This document shows, one piece after another, positions 10,584-22,600 of a stretch of DNA of 64,000 bases. The stretch covers positions 10,590,267 to 10,654,266 of the forward strand of contig NC_083101.1 in the NCBI RefSeq assembly GCF_949774975.1. The letters run 5' to 3'. This DNA is from Lagenorhynchus albirostris (Eukaryota > Chordata > Mammalia > Artiodactyla > Delphinidae). The position numbers and the translations under genes are program-made. A model generated the notes under the pieces. It had not been told where the DNA came from. It saw nothing but the letters and a program-made list of their open reading frames with translations, and searched no databases. Numbering within the stretch: the stretch's first letter is position 1; every line of letters starts with the position of its first letter.

Positions 10584-11926
10584 GTAGGCAAAGAATATCA
10601 TTAAAGATCAATTTTGCCATTTTAGGTATTTAAGAGTCATATATTTCACTTGTATTAAATAAACTTTGACTAGGTCCAATATAATATTCACATATTAATA
10701 TGTAAGGTATAAAGATGAACAATCTAAGGCACATCTGAGTAGCTACCACCCAGTTTAAGAAGCAGAAAGTTTTCATTACCTTTGAGGCCCCTCTGTGGGT
10801 CCTCCCTGATCCTGTCTCCCCTCTTTAGTTTTAATGAAACTAAAACCCTGAATTTTATAATTGTCATTTGCTTTTCTTTATAGTTTTGTCACATGTTTTT
10901 GTGTTCCTACACAACATGTTCATGGATCCATATTGTATGTATTCTTCTACATCTTGCTTTTTGACTCACTGTTACATTCCTGAGATTGAGCCATGTTGAT
11001 GACTGACTGTAGCTTTCCTTCATCCGTTTTCACTGCTATATAGGATTCAATTGTTTGACTATACATCCCAAATTACTCATTATCTACTGATAATGGCCAT
11101 TTGGGTTGTTTCTGGTTTGTTATTATTATAAACGATGCCACTGTGAAATCTTCCATCAGTTACCTGACACACATATATAAGATTTTCTCTGCGGAACATA
11201 CTAGTAGTGGACTGCAGGGTCAGACCCTATAGATGTATTCAGCCTTACTAGTTAAAGCCCTGGTTATACCAGTTTACGCTTGCAGTAGCTGTGTGTAAGA
11301 GTTGCTATTGGTCTAGTCCTTGCCAACACTTGTTGCTGTCATTCTTTGTGTTTCATGTGAATCTGGTGGGTGCAAGTAATAGCTCATTGTGCTTTCAAAT
11401 GTCATTTCTGGGATTACTCTTGAGGTTGAACAGCTTTTCATATGTGTTACTCTGTGTTCGTCTTTATGAAGAGTGTGTTCAAGTCTTTGGTCTGTTTTGC
11501 TCTAAGTAGATTGTTTCTTTCTGTGTATTCATGTAACTAACACTCTTCAGTGAGGTTTTAAAAAATTTAGCCATTTTTCACTTCTTATAAGTAACATTTG
11601 GTTCTTTTTCAAATATGCTTAAATATTCTCAAAAGTCTTTTGCCATTTTTAGTTTTAAAATATGATATTTTTTCCATTTTATGACTGTAATTTTAAAATG
11701 TGGAAGAGTTTTGCAGTGAATACCCATATACACACTAGCTGGATTCTGCAGTTAACATTTTGGCATATTTGCTTTCTCACATATTTGTCCATTTATCCAT
11801 CTCTCTTTTCAATTATCAGTTCATCTCAGTTTTTGATGCATTTTGAAGTAAACTGTGGACTTCACCCCTCAACACTTCATCATGCATATAAATAACTGAA
11901 AATTATATTTATTTACTTCTTTTTTT

Positions 11927-12124
11927 TTTTTTGCGGTATGTGGGCCTCTCACTGCTGTGGCCTCTCCCGTTGCGGAGCACAGGCTCTGGACGTGCAGGCT
12001 CAGCGGCCATGGCTTACGGGCCCAGCCGCTCCGCAGCATGTGGGATCTTCGCGGACCGGGGCACGAACCCACGTCCCCTGCATCAGCAGGCGGACTCTCA
12101 ACCACTGCGCCACCAGGGAAGCCC
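11927..12124 (-). mobile_element. CHR-2 SINE with target-site duplication
   Basis: A poly-T tail, antisense CHR-2 body and head end in CCACCAGGGAAGCCC. It is flanked by TATTTACTTCTTTTTT (about 11910-11925 and 12125-12140). Confidence 0.93.
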
Positions 12125-12510
12125 TATTTACTTCTTTTTTTAATGTAAAGTTTGCATACAGTGAAATGCACAGAACTAAAGTGTACCATTAGATGAGTTT
12201 TGACAAATACATACTCCTTTGTAACTCAAACCCCAATCAAGTAATACAACATAGCATCATTCCAGAAAATTTGCTCCACACACCTCTCCAGTCAGTCCAC
12301 TACCCATTATCCCAGAGACAATGCTCTTTTTATTATTTTCACTACAGATTAATGTCACCTATTCGTGAATTTGAATTAAACAGTGTAAACCTTATTTGAT
12401 CAAGCATGTTCTTAATATTCATCTGTGTTGTTTCATGTAGAAGTAACTCATTCCTTTTGAGTAGTTCCATTTTCTGAATATATCACAGTTTATTTAGGCC
12501 TTCTCTTTTT

Positions 12511-12839
12511 TTTTTTTTTTTGACTTCGTCAGTTCTTAGTTGTGGCACGCGGGACCTTTGTTGAGGTGTGCAGGATCTTTCGTTGTGGGGCACAGGCTTC
12601 TCTCTGGTTGTGGCACGTGGGCTTCTCTCTGGTTGTGGTGCACGGGCTCCAGAGTGCGTGGGCTCTGTAGTTTGCGGCGTGAGAGATCTCTCATTGAGGC
12701 CCGCGGGCTCAGTAGTTGTGGCGTGTGGGCTTAGTTGCCCCGTGGCATGTGGGATCTTAGTTCCCCGACCAGGGATCGAACCCACGTCCCCTGCATCAGA
12801 AAGTGGATTCTTTACCACTGGACCATGAGGGAAGTCCCC
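12511..12839 (-). mobile_element. CHR-1 SINE with target-site duplication
   Basis: The antisense CHR-1 body repeats GTTGTGGCACGTGGGCTTCT-type units. It is flanked by TAGGCCTTCTCTTTTT at 12495-12510 and 12840-12855. Confidence 0.92.
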
Positions 12840-13139
12840 TAGGCCTTCTCTTTTTGATGAACACTTGGGCAGTTTTAAACTTTTGACTATTATAGATAAA
12901 GTGGCCATGAACATTCCTATACAAGTCTTTTCCAGACTTACGTTTTGAATTTTCTTGGTCATAGAGTAGGTATGTCTTTAGTTTTATAAGAAACTGCCAG
13001 ACTTTTTCTCAAAGTAGTTTTGTCATTTTCTTTTCCCAGCAACTGCATGTGAAAGTTGCTCTACATCCTTGCCAACACATAGTGTTGTCAGTCTTAAATT
13101 TTAACCAGTCTGTTGGATTTATAGTGGTATCTCATTGTA

Positions 13140-13181
13140 TTGGTTGGCCAAAAAGTTCATTCGAACCTTTTGGCCAACCCA
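13140..13181. mobile_element. Mariner MITE, internally deleted
   Basis: A 42-base near-palindrome begins TTGGTTGGCCAAAAAGTTC and ends TTTTGGCCAACCCA. It lies between TA dinucleotides (13138-13139 and 13182-13183), as expected of mariner insertion. Only the two terminal repeats remain, joined back to back. Confidence 0.85.
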
Positions 13182-14116
13182 TAGTTTCAATTTGCATTTC
13201 ACTGATGAATGAGGATATTGGACATCTTTTCATGTGCTTGTTAGCTGCATTTTATCCCATTCTGTTGGCTTGCCTTTTCGTTTTCTTAACAGTGGCTTTG
13301 AAGACTAAACTTTTAAAATTTTGATGAAGTTTGAACGAATCAATTATTTTTTTTGTGGTGTGATTTATCTAAGAAATCTCTGTCTATCCCAAAGTCACAA
13401 AGATTCTAGGAGTTTATAGTCTTAGCTTTTACATTTAGTTCTATGATATGAGTTAACTTTTGTTTACAGTGTGAAGTAAGGGTTAAAATTTCTTTTCAGT
13501 ATGGGTATGAAATTGTTCTAGTATCTGTTGTTGAAAAGATTATCCTTTTTTCATTGAGTTACTTTTGTTATTTTTGAAAATCAGTCAACCATATATGTAT
13601 AGGGATATTTCTAGACTCTAAATTCTGTTCCATTGACTGATAGCATTTTTCTCTAATATACTGCTGCCTTGATAATTGTAGCTTATAATAAGTCTTGAAA
13701 TCTTTGTAGTGTGAGTCCCCCCTGCCATTGCCAAAATGTTTTATGTGTTTTAATAGTTCTAGAAGATCCTTTGCATATCTATGTGAATTTTATATTTTGA
13801 TTGGGATTACATTTAAATCTATATAATCAATCTGTAGAGAGTTATATTTTAATAATATTGAGTCTTCCAATGAATTAATATGGTATATCTCCCCATTTAT
13901 TTAGGTCTTCTTTAGCTTCTCTCACCAATATTTTGTGGTTCTCATCATACAGGTCTTACATGTGTCTTATTAAATTTATTCCAAAGTATTTCAAGTTTTG
14001 ATGATTTGTAAATAGAATTATATTTTTTATTTCATTTTCCAATTATTTGTTGCTGATACATAGAAACAAATGTTTTTATGTATTATCAGCTAATAATGTT
14101 TTCTAAATTAACCTGT

Positions 14117-14312
14117 GGGACTTCCCTGGTGGTCCAGTGGTTAGGACTTCGCATTCCAATGCAGGGGGTGCAGGTTCGATCCCTGGTCAGGGAGCTAAGA
14201 TCCCACGTGCCTCGTGGCCAAAAAGCAAAACATAGAACAGAAGCAATATTGGAACAAATTCAATAAAAACTTTAAAAATGGTCCACATCAAAAAAATCTT
14301 AAAAAAAAATAA
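14117..14312 (+). mobile_element. CHR-family SINE with long tail (CHRL-like)
   Basis: The sense head GGACTTCCCTGGTGGTCCAG is followed by GGTTCGATCCCTGGTCAGGG (B-box) and a distinct tail containing CAGAAGCAATATTGGAACAA and ATGGTCCACATC. It is flanked by TAAATTAACCTGT at 14104-14116 and 14313-14325. Confidence 0.9.
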
Positions 14313-15484
14313 TAAATTAACCTGTATCCTGCAGTCTTGCTAAATTGAAGTATTTGCTTTGTTACCTTTCTGTGTATTCCTTAAGGTTTTCTATCTACAC
14401 GATCATGTCATCTTCAGACAAAGGCAGTTTTACGTCTTCCTTTCCAATCTGTATGCCTTCTATTTTGTGTATGTGTGTGCTTTTATCAGGGCTAGGTCTT
14501 ACAGCAAAATGGTGAATAGAAGTAATGTGAATGAATATTCTTGCCTTGTTCCTGGTTTTAAATGAAAAATTAATCATTTACCATAAATTATAATGTTAAT
14601 TGTTAGTTTTTCATACACACCCTTTTTCAGGTTGACTGAGCTCCTTTCTCTTCCTATTGCTGAGTTTTTATCAGGAATGGGTATAAAAGATTGTCAAATA
14701 CTTTTTTTCTGCATTAATTGATCCTGATATATATTAATTCTGTTAACATGGTGAATAGCATTGATTGAACCTTGTATATCTGGGCTAAACACATTTTGTG
14801 GTCATGTATTATCCTTTTGCATTGTTTGATTCATTTTGCTAGTATTTCCTTTTGGATTTTTGTATCTGTTTTTATGAATGATTATGGTATGGTATTTAAT
14901 TTTTTCTTGTGATGTCTTCATGTGGTTTTGTTATCAGGGTAGTGCTGACTTCATAAATTGAGTTGGGGTGTGTTTCATTCTCTTGTATTTCTTAAAGAGT
15001 TTCTTTTCAATTGGCATTATTTCTTCCTTGAATGATTGGTAGAATTCATCAGTGAAGCCATCTGGACCTGGAGTTTTCCTTTTGGGGATGTTTTAAATTA
15101 TGAATTCAGTTTCAAAGGCTATTCATGTTTTCTATTTTGTTCTTAGTTTTAATCACTTGTGTCTTGCAAGTCATTTTCTAATTTATTGCCAAAAAATTGT
15201 TGATAATATTCCTTTATCCTTTTAGTCTCTGTAGACTCTCTAGTGATTTTTCATGACTCATATTGGTAATGTTTCCTGTCTTTTTTTTTCCAGTCTAGCT
15301 AAAGGTTTGTTAGTTTTAATGATCTTTCCAAATAAACAGCTTTTACTTTCATTGATTTTTTTTTACTACTGTTTGTCTCTTTTTTACTTAATTTATTTCC
15401 ATTCATACTTTATTATTTTTCTTCTTTTTAATTAATTTTATTTTAATTTGCTTTTTTTAATTTCTGTTTTAAAACTTAGATTGA

Positions 15485-15688
15485 GGGCTTCCCTGGTGGC
15501 GCAGTGGTTGAGAGTCTGCCTGCCGATGCAGGGGACACGGGTTCGTGCCCCGGTCCGGGAAGATCCCACATGCCGCGGAGCGGCTAGGCCCATGAGCCAT
15601 GGCCACTGAGCCTGCGCGTCCGGAGCCTGTGCTCCGCAACGGGAGAGGCCACAAGAGTGAGAGGCCCGCGTACCGCAAAAAAAACACA
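15485..15688 (+). mobile_element. CHR-2 SINE, sense, with target-site duplication
   Basis: The head GGGCTTCCCTGGTGGCGCAG, full CHR-2 body and an A-rich tail are complete. It is flanked by AAAACTTAGATTGA at 15471-15484 and 15689-15702. Confidence 0.95.
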
Positions 15689-15989
15689 AAAACTTAGATT
15701 GAAAACCTTTTTCTCTTCTAGTACAAGCACCTACCCTTTAAGCTTAACTGCTTTAGTTATATGATTTCAATACTTTTAACTTTATTGAGACTTGTTTTAT
15801 GACCCAGCATGTGAATTATCTTGGTGAAGATTCTTTCTGCACTTGAAAAGACTATGTATTAGATGCTATTCTAATACATGCTACTGGATGTATGCTTCTG
15901 CTATTATTAGATGGAGTGATGTATAAATGTCAATTCAGCTTGATGTTCCAAGTATATTTAATAGTGTTCTTCAAGTCTTCCATATTCTT

Positions 15990-16196
15990 TTTTTTTTTCT
16001 TTTTGCGGTACACGGGTGTCTCACTGTTGTGGCCTATCCCGTTGCGGAGCACAGGCTCCGGACGTGCAGGCTCAGCGGCCATGGCTTGCGGGCCCAGCCG
16101 CTCCGCGGCATGTGGGATCTTCCCGGACCAGGGCACGAACCCGCGTCCACTGCATCGGCAGGCGGACTCTCAACCACTGCGCCACCAGGGAAGCCA
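15990..16196 (-). mobile_element. CHR-2 SINE, antisense, with target-site duplication
   Basis: A poly-T tail and antisense CHR-2 body end in CCACCAGGGAAGCC. It is flanked by the 18-base duplication CAAGTCTTCCATATTCTT (15972-15989 and 16197-16214). Confidence 0.95.
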
Positions 16197-16990
16197 CAAG
16201 TCTTCCATATTCTTAACTTATTTTCTGTCTGCTTATTCTATCCCTGATAGAGAAGTATCTAAACCTCTAATTATACTTGTGAATTGGTTAGTTTCTCATT
16301 TTGGAGCTGTTTTTTCATTGTTCATTTTGAAGCTGTTATTGAGTTTGTACATACTTAGAGTTGTTATGTCTTGTTGAAATTACCCATTCATCATTATGAA
16401 CTGTCTTTATGTGTGGCAGTATTCCTTGATCTGCAATCTAGTTTGTGCAATATTAATATAACTATACCACTTTTCTTCTGGTTTGTGTTTGTATGGAAAA
16501 TCTTGTTTTATTCTTTTACTTTTAACCTATATCTGTCTTAATATTTAAAGTGGAATTCTTTTCAACAGCGTTAGGTCCTGCTTTTTTATCTAGTTTGACC
16601 ATATCTACCTTTTACTTGACATTTTTAGTTTTAAATTACATTTAAATTAAGTATAATTCTTAATATAGTTTGAGTTAAATATACTATTATTTGTTTTCTA
16701 TTTGTCCTGGCTGCAGTTTGTACCTTTTTTCTTTCTCTCCTGCCTTCATTTTCATTTGACGTAATTGAGGTTTTCTTTGTTTTAGAATTCTATTTTAATA
16801 ACACTGTAGATTTATGCTGTATCTCGTTTTGCTTTTTTAATATCACTTTACATTTAATGTAATTATCTTAACATAGTATTCTTCCATTTTCTCCCTCCCG
16901 GTCTCTACTATTATTGTCATTTGACTTTTGAGTATGATATATACTATTTGATACTTTGTGGTTATCATAGCATTAAACAGTCAATTATCT

Positions 16991-17110
16991 TTTTTTTTTT
17001 TGCCACGCCATGCAGCATGTGGGATCTTAGCTCCCTGACCAGGGTTGGAACCCGCACACCCTGCAGTGAAAGTGTGGAGTCTTAACCACTGGACCGCCAG
17101 GGGAATTCCT
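16991..17110 (-). mobile_element. Short tRNA-derived SINE (CHR family), antisense
   Basis: Poly-T, then GCCACGCCATGCAGCATGTG and a diverged head ending CCGCCAGGGGAATTCC. Confidence 0.8.
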
Positions 17111-18440
17111 AAAAAAATTTTAATGAGGAGGAAAAGCTTATATATTTATTATTTCTGGCACTCTTAATTTCTTTCTTTAGATTTAATCTTCCATCTGGTA
17201 TCATTTTTCTTACCACAGAATTTCCTTTATCATTTCTTATAGTGCAAATCTGGTGGTAATTAATTCTCTCATTGCTTATTTATCTGAAACAGTATTTATT
17301 TCACTCTGGTGTTTTGTGGACCATGTGTTATTTAGAAATATGTTATTTAGTGTTTAAATTTTGGGAATTTTCAAGATATCTTACTGATTTCTAATTTAAT
17401 TCCTTTGTGGTCAAATAGTATGCTTTGTATTGTTTGAATCTTTTTAATTTATTGAAACTTGCTTTATTGTCTAGAATGTGGTCTATAATGGTGCATGTTC
17501 TAGGGACACTTGAAATGAATGTATCAATATATGCTGCTACTGTTGAATGAAGGGTTCTATAAATGTCTGTTAGGTCTCATTGGCTTATAATGTTGTTCAA
17601 CTTCTTTATAGCCTTACTGATTTTCTGAATAATTGTTCTATTATTACAATGTGTAATGTGTGTTTTCTTCTGGCTGTTTTTAAGATTTTCTCTTTATATT
17701 GGTTTCCTACAATTTGATTATGATGTACTACCTTGATATGCTTTTCTTTGTTGCTTTCTTCCTGCTTGGGGTTTATTGAGCATCTTAGAGCTATCTAAAT
17801 ATCAAGATATTTAATATATTTTAGAATATTTTTGGCCATTATTTCTTCAAACATTTTCTCTACTCCTCCCTTTCTCTTTCTGGAGCATCAATTACATATA
17901 TGTTAAACAACCTAATATTGTCCTACAGGTCAATGATTTGCTTTTTTTTTTTTTTAAGTGAAAAAAGGTTTATTTACATGCTCTTCATTTTTTTAAATGT
18001 CTGTTTTCTCTCTGTGTTTCAGTTTCTGTTGTCTTCAACTTTACTGATGTTTTCTTTTGCAGTGTCTAATGTGCTCTTAATCCTATGTCCATTTAGTTTT
18101 TCATTTCAGGGATTACATTTTTCTCATCTCTAGAAGTTCTTTTTGGTTCTTATAACATTTTCCATTTTTCTCCTCATTATATTTACGTTTTCTTTTGTGT
18201 TCTTGAATGAATAATAATAGCTAAAGTCTTTACCTACAAATACTGTATTCTCTATCATTTATAGGTTTGCTTTTTTTGTTTTTTTTCTACTGGTTAGGGG
18301 TCTCATATTTCTAATTCTTTGTATGTTTAGTAATTTTCTGTTAAACTGTGAGCATTATGAATTTTCCGATGTTGATTTCTCTATTTTGTTGTCTTTAAAG
18401 AGCGTTGGGCTTTGTTCTGGCAGGAGTTAAATTACTTGAA

Positions 18441-19230
18441 CATCTTTTTGACCTTTCCCTGGCTTGTTTTTAAGCTTTTTAAGGGCAGATTTATTACAGT
18501 AGCATTAACATACAGATGTAGATTTATTTCAGCCTAGTACTAAGAAGCATGATTTCTCTGGGGTCTCTTTTATATGTCCACTGTTTCAACACATATTCTC
18601 CACCCTTGGGGTGTTTGGTCAGAATTCAAACATGTCCCAGCCCTGTGTGAGCTGAGAGAATTGTTCAGTTTACAGTAGCCCCCCAGCAGTTCCTGGTTTT
18701 TTGTTTCTTTTCTTTTTTTAGGGTTTTTGAGCTTTTCATTATTGTCACTCCTCATAGTATTTAGTGTGGTAAAATGAGAATTTAGTCTCTGTAATATGTA
18801 ATTACTGAGGCCTACAGGCACAAGAGAGATAGAAATGACCTTTTAATATATGGACCGTCATGTTAGATGTATAGAAAAATGGTAATTTATTTTTTCAGTA
18901 AATTTTAAGTATGTGGCAAAATTGTAGTCTATAGAAAGTACCAAATGAAGAAGAATTTCCAAATGAGAATCACTTTATTCTTGAAATTGTCTTCTTCTTT
19001 TATGTCTATGTGATTACAAAAACTATTTTCTTTTTTCTTTTATTAGTCCTTTTTTTGTTTTTTCCCCGATCTTTCATCTCTCTTTCTAGGGACTCTTTTT
19101 TTCACTCTCTTTGCTAATATGCTTAGAAACCTCATCCATTTTCATGGCTATTAATATTTATCTTCATGTAGATTGTATCAGTGTATATATTATATATGTA
19201 TATAGTATGACATAAACTGCTCAAACCTGT
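18441..19230. other. SCAI intron, nothing recognised
   Basis: AT-rich intron. A TATATA-rich patch lies at 19180-19205. No exon is seen. Confidence 0.4.
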
Positions 19231-19570
19231 GTTCTTCTTTTTTAAAAAATTTATTTTATTTTATTTTATTTTTGCTGCATTGGGTCTTCATTGCGTTGCG
19301 TGGGCTTTCTCTAGTTGTGGTGAGCGGGGACTACTCTTCATTGCAGTGCGCGGGCTTCTCACTGCGGTGGCTTCTCTTGTTGCAGAGCACGGGCTCTAGG
19401 CGCACAGGCTTCAGTAGTTGTGGCTCGTGGGCTCTAGAGCACAGGCTCAGTAGTTGTGGCGCACAGGCTTAGTTGCTCCGCGACATGTGGGATCTTCCTG
19501 GACCAGGGCTTGAACCCATGTCCCCTGCATTGGCAGGCGGATTCTTAACCACTCTGTCACCAGGGAAGCC
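19231..19570 (-). mobile_element. CHR-1 SINE with target-site duplication
   Basis: A (TTTTA)n tail, antisense body starting near TTTGCTGCATTGGGTCTTCA, and a head ending GTCACCAGGGAAGCC. It is flanked by CTCAAACCTGT at 19220-19230 and 19571-19581. Confidence 0.93.
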
Positions 19571-19581
19571 CTCAAACCTGT

Positions 19582-20250
19582 CTTCTGAGATACGGTCCTG
19601 AATTTTCAAATTCTGGTTGACGGGCTGTCCTCTTTGTATAGCCCATTACCTTAAATAAAATATACCTAAAACCTGAAACTTTATACTATCCCCAAATTAT
19701 CTCCTCCTTTACATCTCTTTTTCTCTGAGTAGCTCTCAACTCTTCTTTCAAGTCATCCATTCCTGAAATCTTAGTCATTTTTGACACCTCCTTCTCCTAT
19801 AATTAATTGCCCAGGCCCATTAATTTGACCTTTTCAGGGTTTCCCATGTCTTTTCTCTCATTTTAATTTCTACTGAAACATGTATTTATTTATTCATTAA
19901 CAAATACTTTTTGAAATTCTGTGTATTTTAGGATTTTCCCCCCAGCAAATAGGAATTATATGGTTTCCACAATATAGCATAGTTCCCAGAAATGATAGGC
20001 CCCAGTAAATATTCATGAAATAACTCACTAAATGGATATATTAGGTTGAACCATATGAACATATCATTTTTGGGGTCAAAATGGTCAAATGTCAGCAATT
20101 TCGTATGTTCAACAAATGTATTACCAATATGAAGGAGAAATATGCATATTAAGTTACTTCTTAATACTGTTCATATTAACAGTAATATAAATGTGTATAA
20201 TTTTCTTTCCTTAAACTATAAAATTGACTTTTCTCTTCTTTGTTTACCAG
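19582..20250. other. SCAI intron, possible L2 remnant
   Basis: CTCTCAACTCTTCTTTCAAG and the following TCCATTCCTGAAATCTTAGT weakly resemble L2. The region ends at the polypyrimidine acceptor of the last exon. Confidence 0.35.
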
Positions 20251-20397
20251 GAAACACGAAATTATCCAGAATCATATCCACAACTCCCAAGGGATGAAAC
20301 AGTGGAGAACCCTCACCTCCAGAAGCACATTTTGGAATTAGCATCCATTCTGGATGTGCGAAACGTGTTCCTTGAGAATACCATAGATGACTATTAG
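20251..20397 (+). CDS. SCAI: SCAI terminal coding exon with stop
   Basis: Begins after TTTACCAG and encodes 48 residues from ETRNYPESYPQLPRDE to the C-terminus FLENTIDDY, then TAG at 20395-20397. The only differences I notice from the human C-terminus as I recall it are conservative (Ile for Val in the ELASI segment and Leu for Phe before ENTIDDY). Exonic sequence is expected to continue into the 3' UTR. Confidence 0.96.
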   Translation, partial: ETRNYPESYPQLPRDETVENPHLQKHILELASILDVRNVFLENTIDDY

Positions 20398-20922
20398 AAC
20401 AAAAATCCTCTGTTGAAACAAGTTTTCATTTGCCACAGATTTTAAATGGTGCAGTTTTCTAATGTGATGACAGACACATAGTGGTGTTATTTAGTTTTTA
20501 TTTTTCAATTTAGGACCACCATTTTAAAAACAAGCTGAAAAAAATTGTTCAAACTTTTAGGGTAACTGTTTTAAAATACAATGTTTCAGGTCTTTTAAAA
20601 ACTCAATCTTGGAATTTTTATTTTTTGGTTTTGAGGTATGGATACTTACCTCTAACATCTGATCCTACACTCATATAGTCACTATTCTCACCCTGAGAAG
20701 AGTAAATCATTTATTTTTGTATAATGAGGAAAACCCAACTCTTATACTTGGACCTTAAATGTGTGGATTTGGAAAATATGTAATTGTTCACAAATATGAA
20801 ACTAGCCAGCATGGACTACTAAGAATCAAGAACAGAGCCCTTCCATAATATTTCTTTTCATTCCAAGTTAGTAGATAGAAAAATGTGTGATTCTTTGAAG
20901 CCTAATCAAGATAGGTCTTTTT

Positions 20923-21136
20923 TTCTTTTTTTTCTTTTTCTTTTTGCAGTATGAGGGCCTCTCACTGCTGTGGCCTCTCCCGTTGTGGAGCACAGGCTCC
21001 GGAGGCGCAGGCCCAGCGGCCATGGCCCACGGGCCCAGCCGCTCCGCGGCATGTGGGATCCTCCCGGACCGGGGCACGAACCCGTGTTCCCTGCATCGGC
21101 AGGCGGACTCTCAACTACTGCGCCACCAGGGAAGCC
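20923..21136 (-). mobile_element. CHR-2 SINE inside the SCAI 3' UTR
   Basis: A T-rich tail and antisense CHR-2 body end GCCACCAGGGAAGCC. It is flanked by CAAGATAG (20907-20914 and 21137-21144). Confidence 0.93.
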
Positions 21137-22423
21137 CAAGATAGTTCTTAAAAGCATTTAATTCGTTTAAATGCTGTCAAAGTTTCAGTAACTGTATAGG
21201 ATTGATTTGCATCTGAAAAGCTGAATCTTTAATTGAGGTCTTGAGATGATACATATCATTTGGAATGTGTGAGTCCTGTGTTATCATGAGATATGTTTGC
21301 ATATTTTGTTTTCTTTGTATTCTTTGAATGCTGGAAGTGAAAAAGAACAACTTTTAAATCTTTCAGTCAAAAAATCAGGTTGTCATTTTCATAATACAGT
21401 GTTTCCATAGGAATTCCATTTAAACTTTTATTAATTAATGAGATCAAGTTTAAAGACTGTCTAGGTTGAGGTCTGTGGTATACAGTAGAGAGTTTGTAAT
21501 CTTTTTGCCTAGTTCAGATTTATGAAACTTCAGAGTTGTTACTAATTTTAGTTGAGGGTAACTGAATTGTTATATAATTAAAATGGAAGTTGCTTTTGCA
21601 TTGACAATTTGGAAATTAGGTTTTTAAAAACTCCTTATATTTACTATTTTATATTTCATGCACAAGTTTTTTATTATTTTATATAGGGTTCAGTGTATTA
21701 TATAAAGATTTTTGTGTTTTTTCTTCCCTTTCATCCCCTTCATAATTTTACAGGTACTAGCTATGATTTCTTTCCCCTCTTTTGACTCCCCAGCATTCAA
21801 GTTCAGAAATCATTGAATCAAAAGCCCTTCTACCTAATTTTCTGTACAGGCTCACAACTCTACCTCTGGCAGTCCCAGGGGAAATGAGGTGTTTGCTTTT
21901 GGTGCCTCTTTCCTATGTCCCTAGGGAAATTTTACTGTAATATTTTTAACTTGGTTTTTATTTCTAACATACAGAATTATTTTGGTCTAAGTTATTCATA
22001 TATGTGTTCCAATTTGTTGGTTTTTCATCTGAAGTCTTGAAGTTATTGTTCTTGGGTTTGGGAGACTTTGTGGGTTTTTTAATTACTTTTTTAAAAGTCA
22101 TTTTTGTTTGTTCTTTTAAACATTATTTCAGAAGGCTTTGGAAAAGTTACCCTGGAGAGGGATTTCCTTTGCTAGTGGGTTTTTATTATCAGATAAAGAC
22201 TGCTTTCCTTTTTTTCTCCCCCCAGTACCTTAATAAACTTCATAGCTTTCCTTTCATAACAGTGTTCACCTGAACCACAGCAATAGACTGTCCTTAGTTA
22301 TCTGACCTCTTGTTTCAATTCCCTGGAAGTTCTGTGCCAGTACTAGCAACACATATTCTCCTGTTCTCTGATGCTTAAAATAAATATTTATCATCCTGAG
22401 CTTTATCCTCACTTGATTAACAT

Positions 22424-22600
22424 AAAGAACACTGGCTTGAGAATTAGGAGACCTGAGTTCTAATCCTGGCTTTCCTGGTAACTAGCTTTATGCCCTTTGA
22501 CAAGTGTCTTCATGTCTCTGCTTTTTAGCACTCTCATCTGTAAAATGAAGGCATTGGCCCAAGGTTCTGTCCAATTCTGTGGTTCTATAATTTGAACTCT
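22424..22600 (+). repeat. MIR SINE
   Basis: GACCTGAGTTCTAATCCTGG and CTCATCTGTAAAATGAAGGC are standard MIR phrases. Confidence 0.8.

Larger units (their letters stand above)
10690..18440 (-). mobile_element. Antisense L1M copies forming the bulk of the last SCAI intron
   Basis: 3'-UTR-type L1 sequence (10690-11640, 12142-12494, 12856-13137) is followed by antisense ORF2-type sequence. One example is GCATTAATTGATCCTGATAT at about 14713, and another is CAGTGAAGCCATCTGGACCT near 15051. The block continues to 18440. It is decayed, has no long ORF, and is broken by seven younger insertions listed separately. It probably represents more than one L1 insertion. Confidence 0.75.
1..20397 (+). other. 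SCAI: SCAI gene, 3' portion (last four coding exons and introns)
   Basis: Four exons splice in phase into the C-terminal 162 residues plus stop of SCAI. The product is a nuclear protein known to bind MRTF-A (MKL1) and repress SRF target genes such as beta-1 integrin; it is also reported in 53BP1/RIF1-linked double-strand-break repair. The translated peptides (for example NFTNLFGQPLVCLLSPTAYP, SSMRRGLWEKCQEYL and the terminus ENTIDDY) match SCAI as I know it from human almost residue for residue. Exon lengths of 73, 174, 101 and 147 bases keep one frame, all acceptors are AG and all donors GT. Earlier SCAI exons lie left of the window: I looked for the preceding exon in 1-7170 and did not see it. 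The gene runs in the same direction as GOLGA1 downstream, as in the human 9q33.3 neighbourhood. No domain beyond the conserved SCAI family region can be named from this portion. Confidence 0.95.

Noticed and set aside
12483..12962. 159-codon open frame on the minus strand
   Set aside because: Its translation is the sense strand of a CHR-1 SINE plus flanking L1; SINE bodies in this window often stay open in several frames.
14117..14190. tRNA-like A-box and B-box sequence
   Set aside because: It is the tRNA-derived head of a SINE; no mature tRNA fold or terminator is present, and the same holds for the other SINE heads.
15892..16377. 161-codon open frame on the + strand
   Set aside because: It is composed of an antisense CHR-2 SINE between L1 pieces; there is no splice or homology support.
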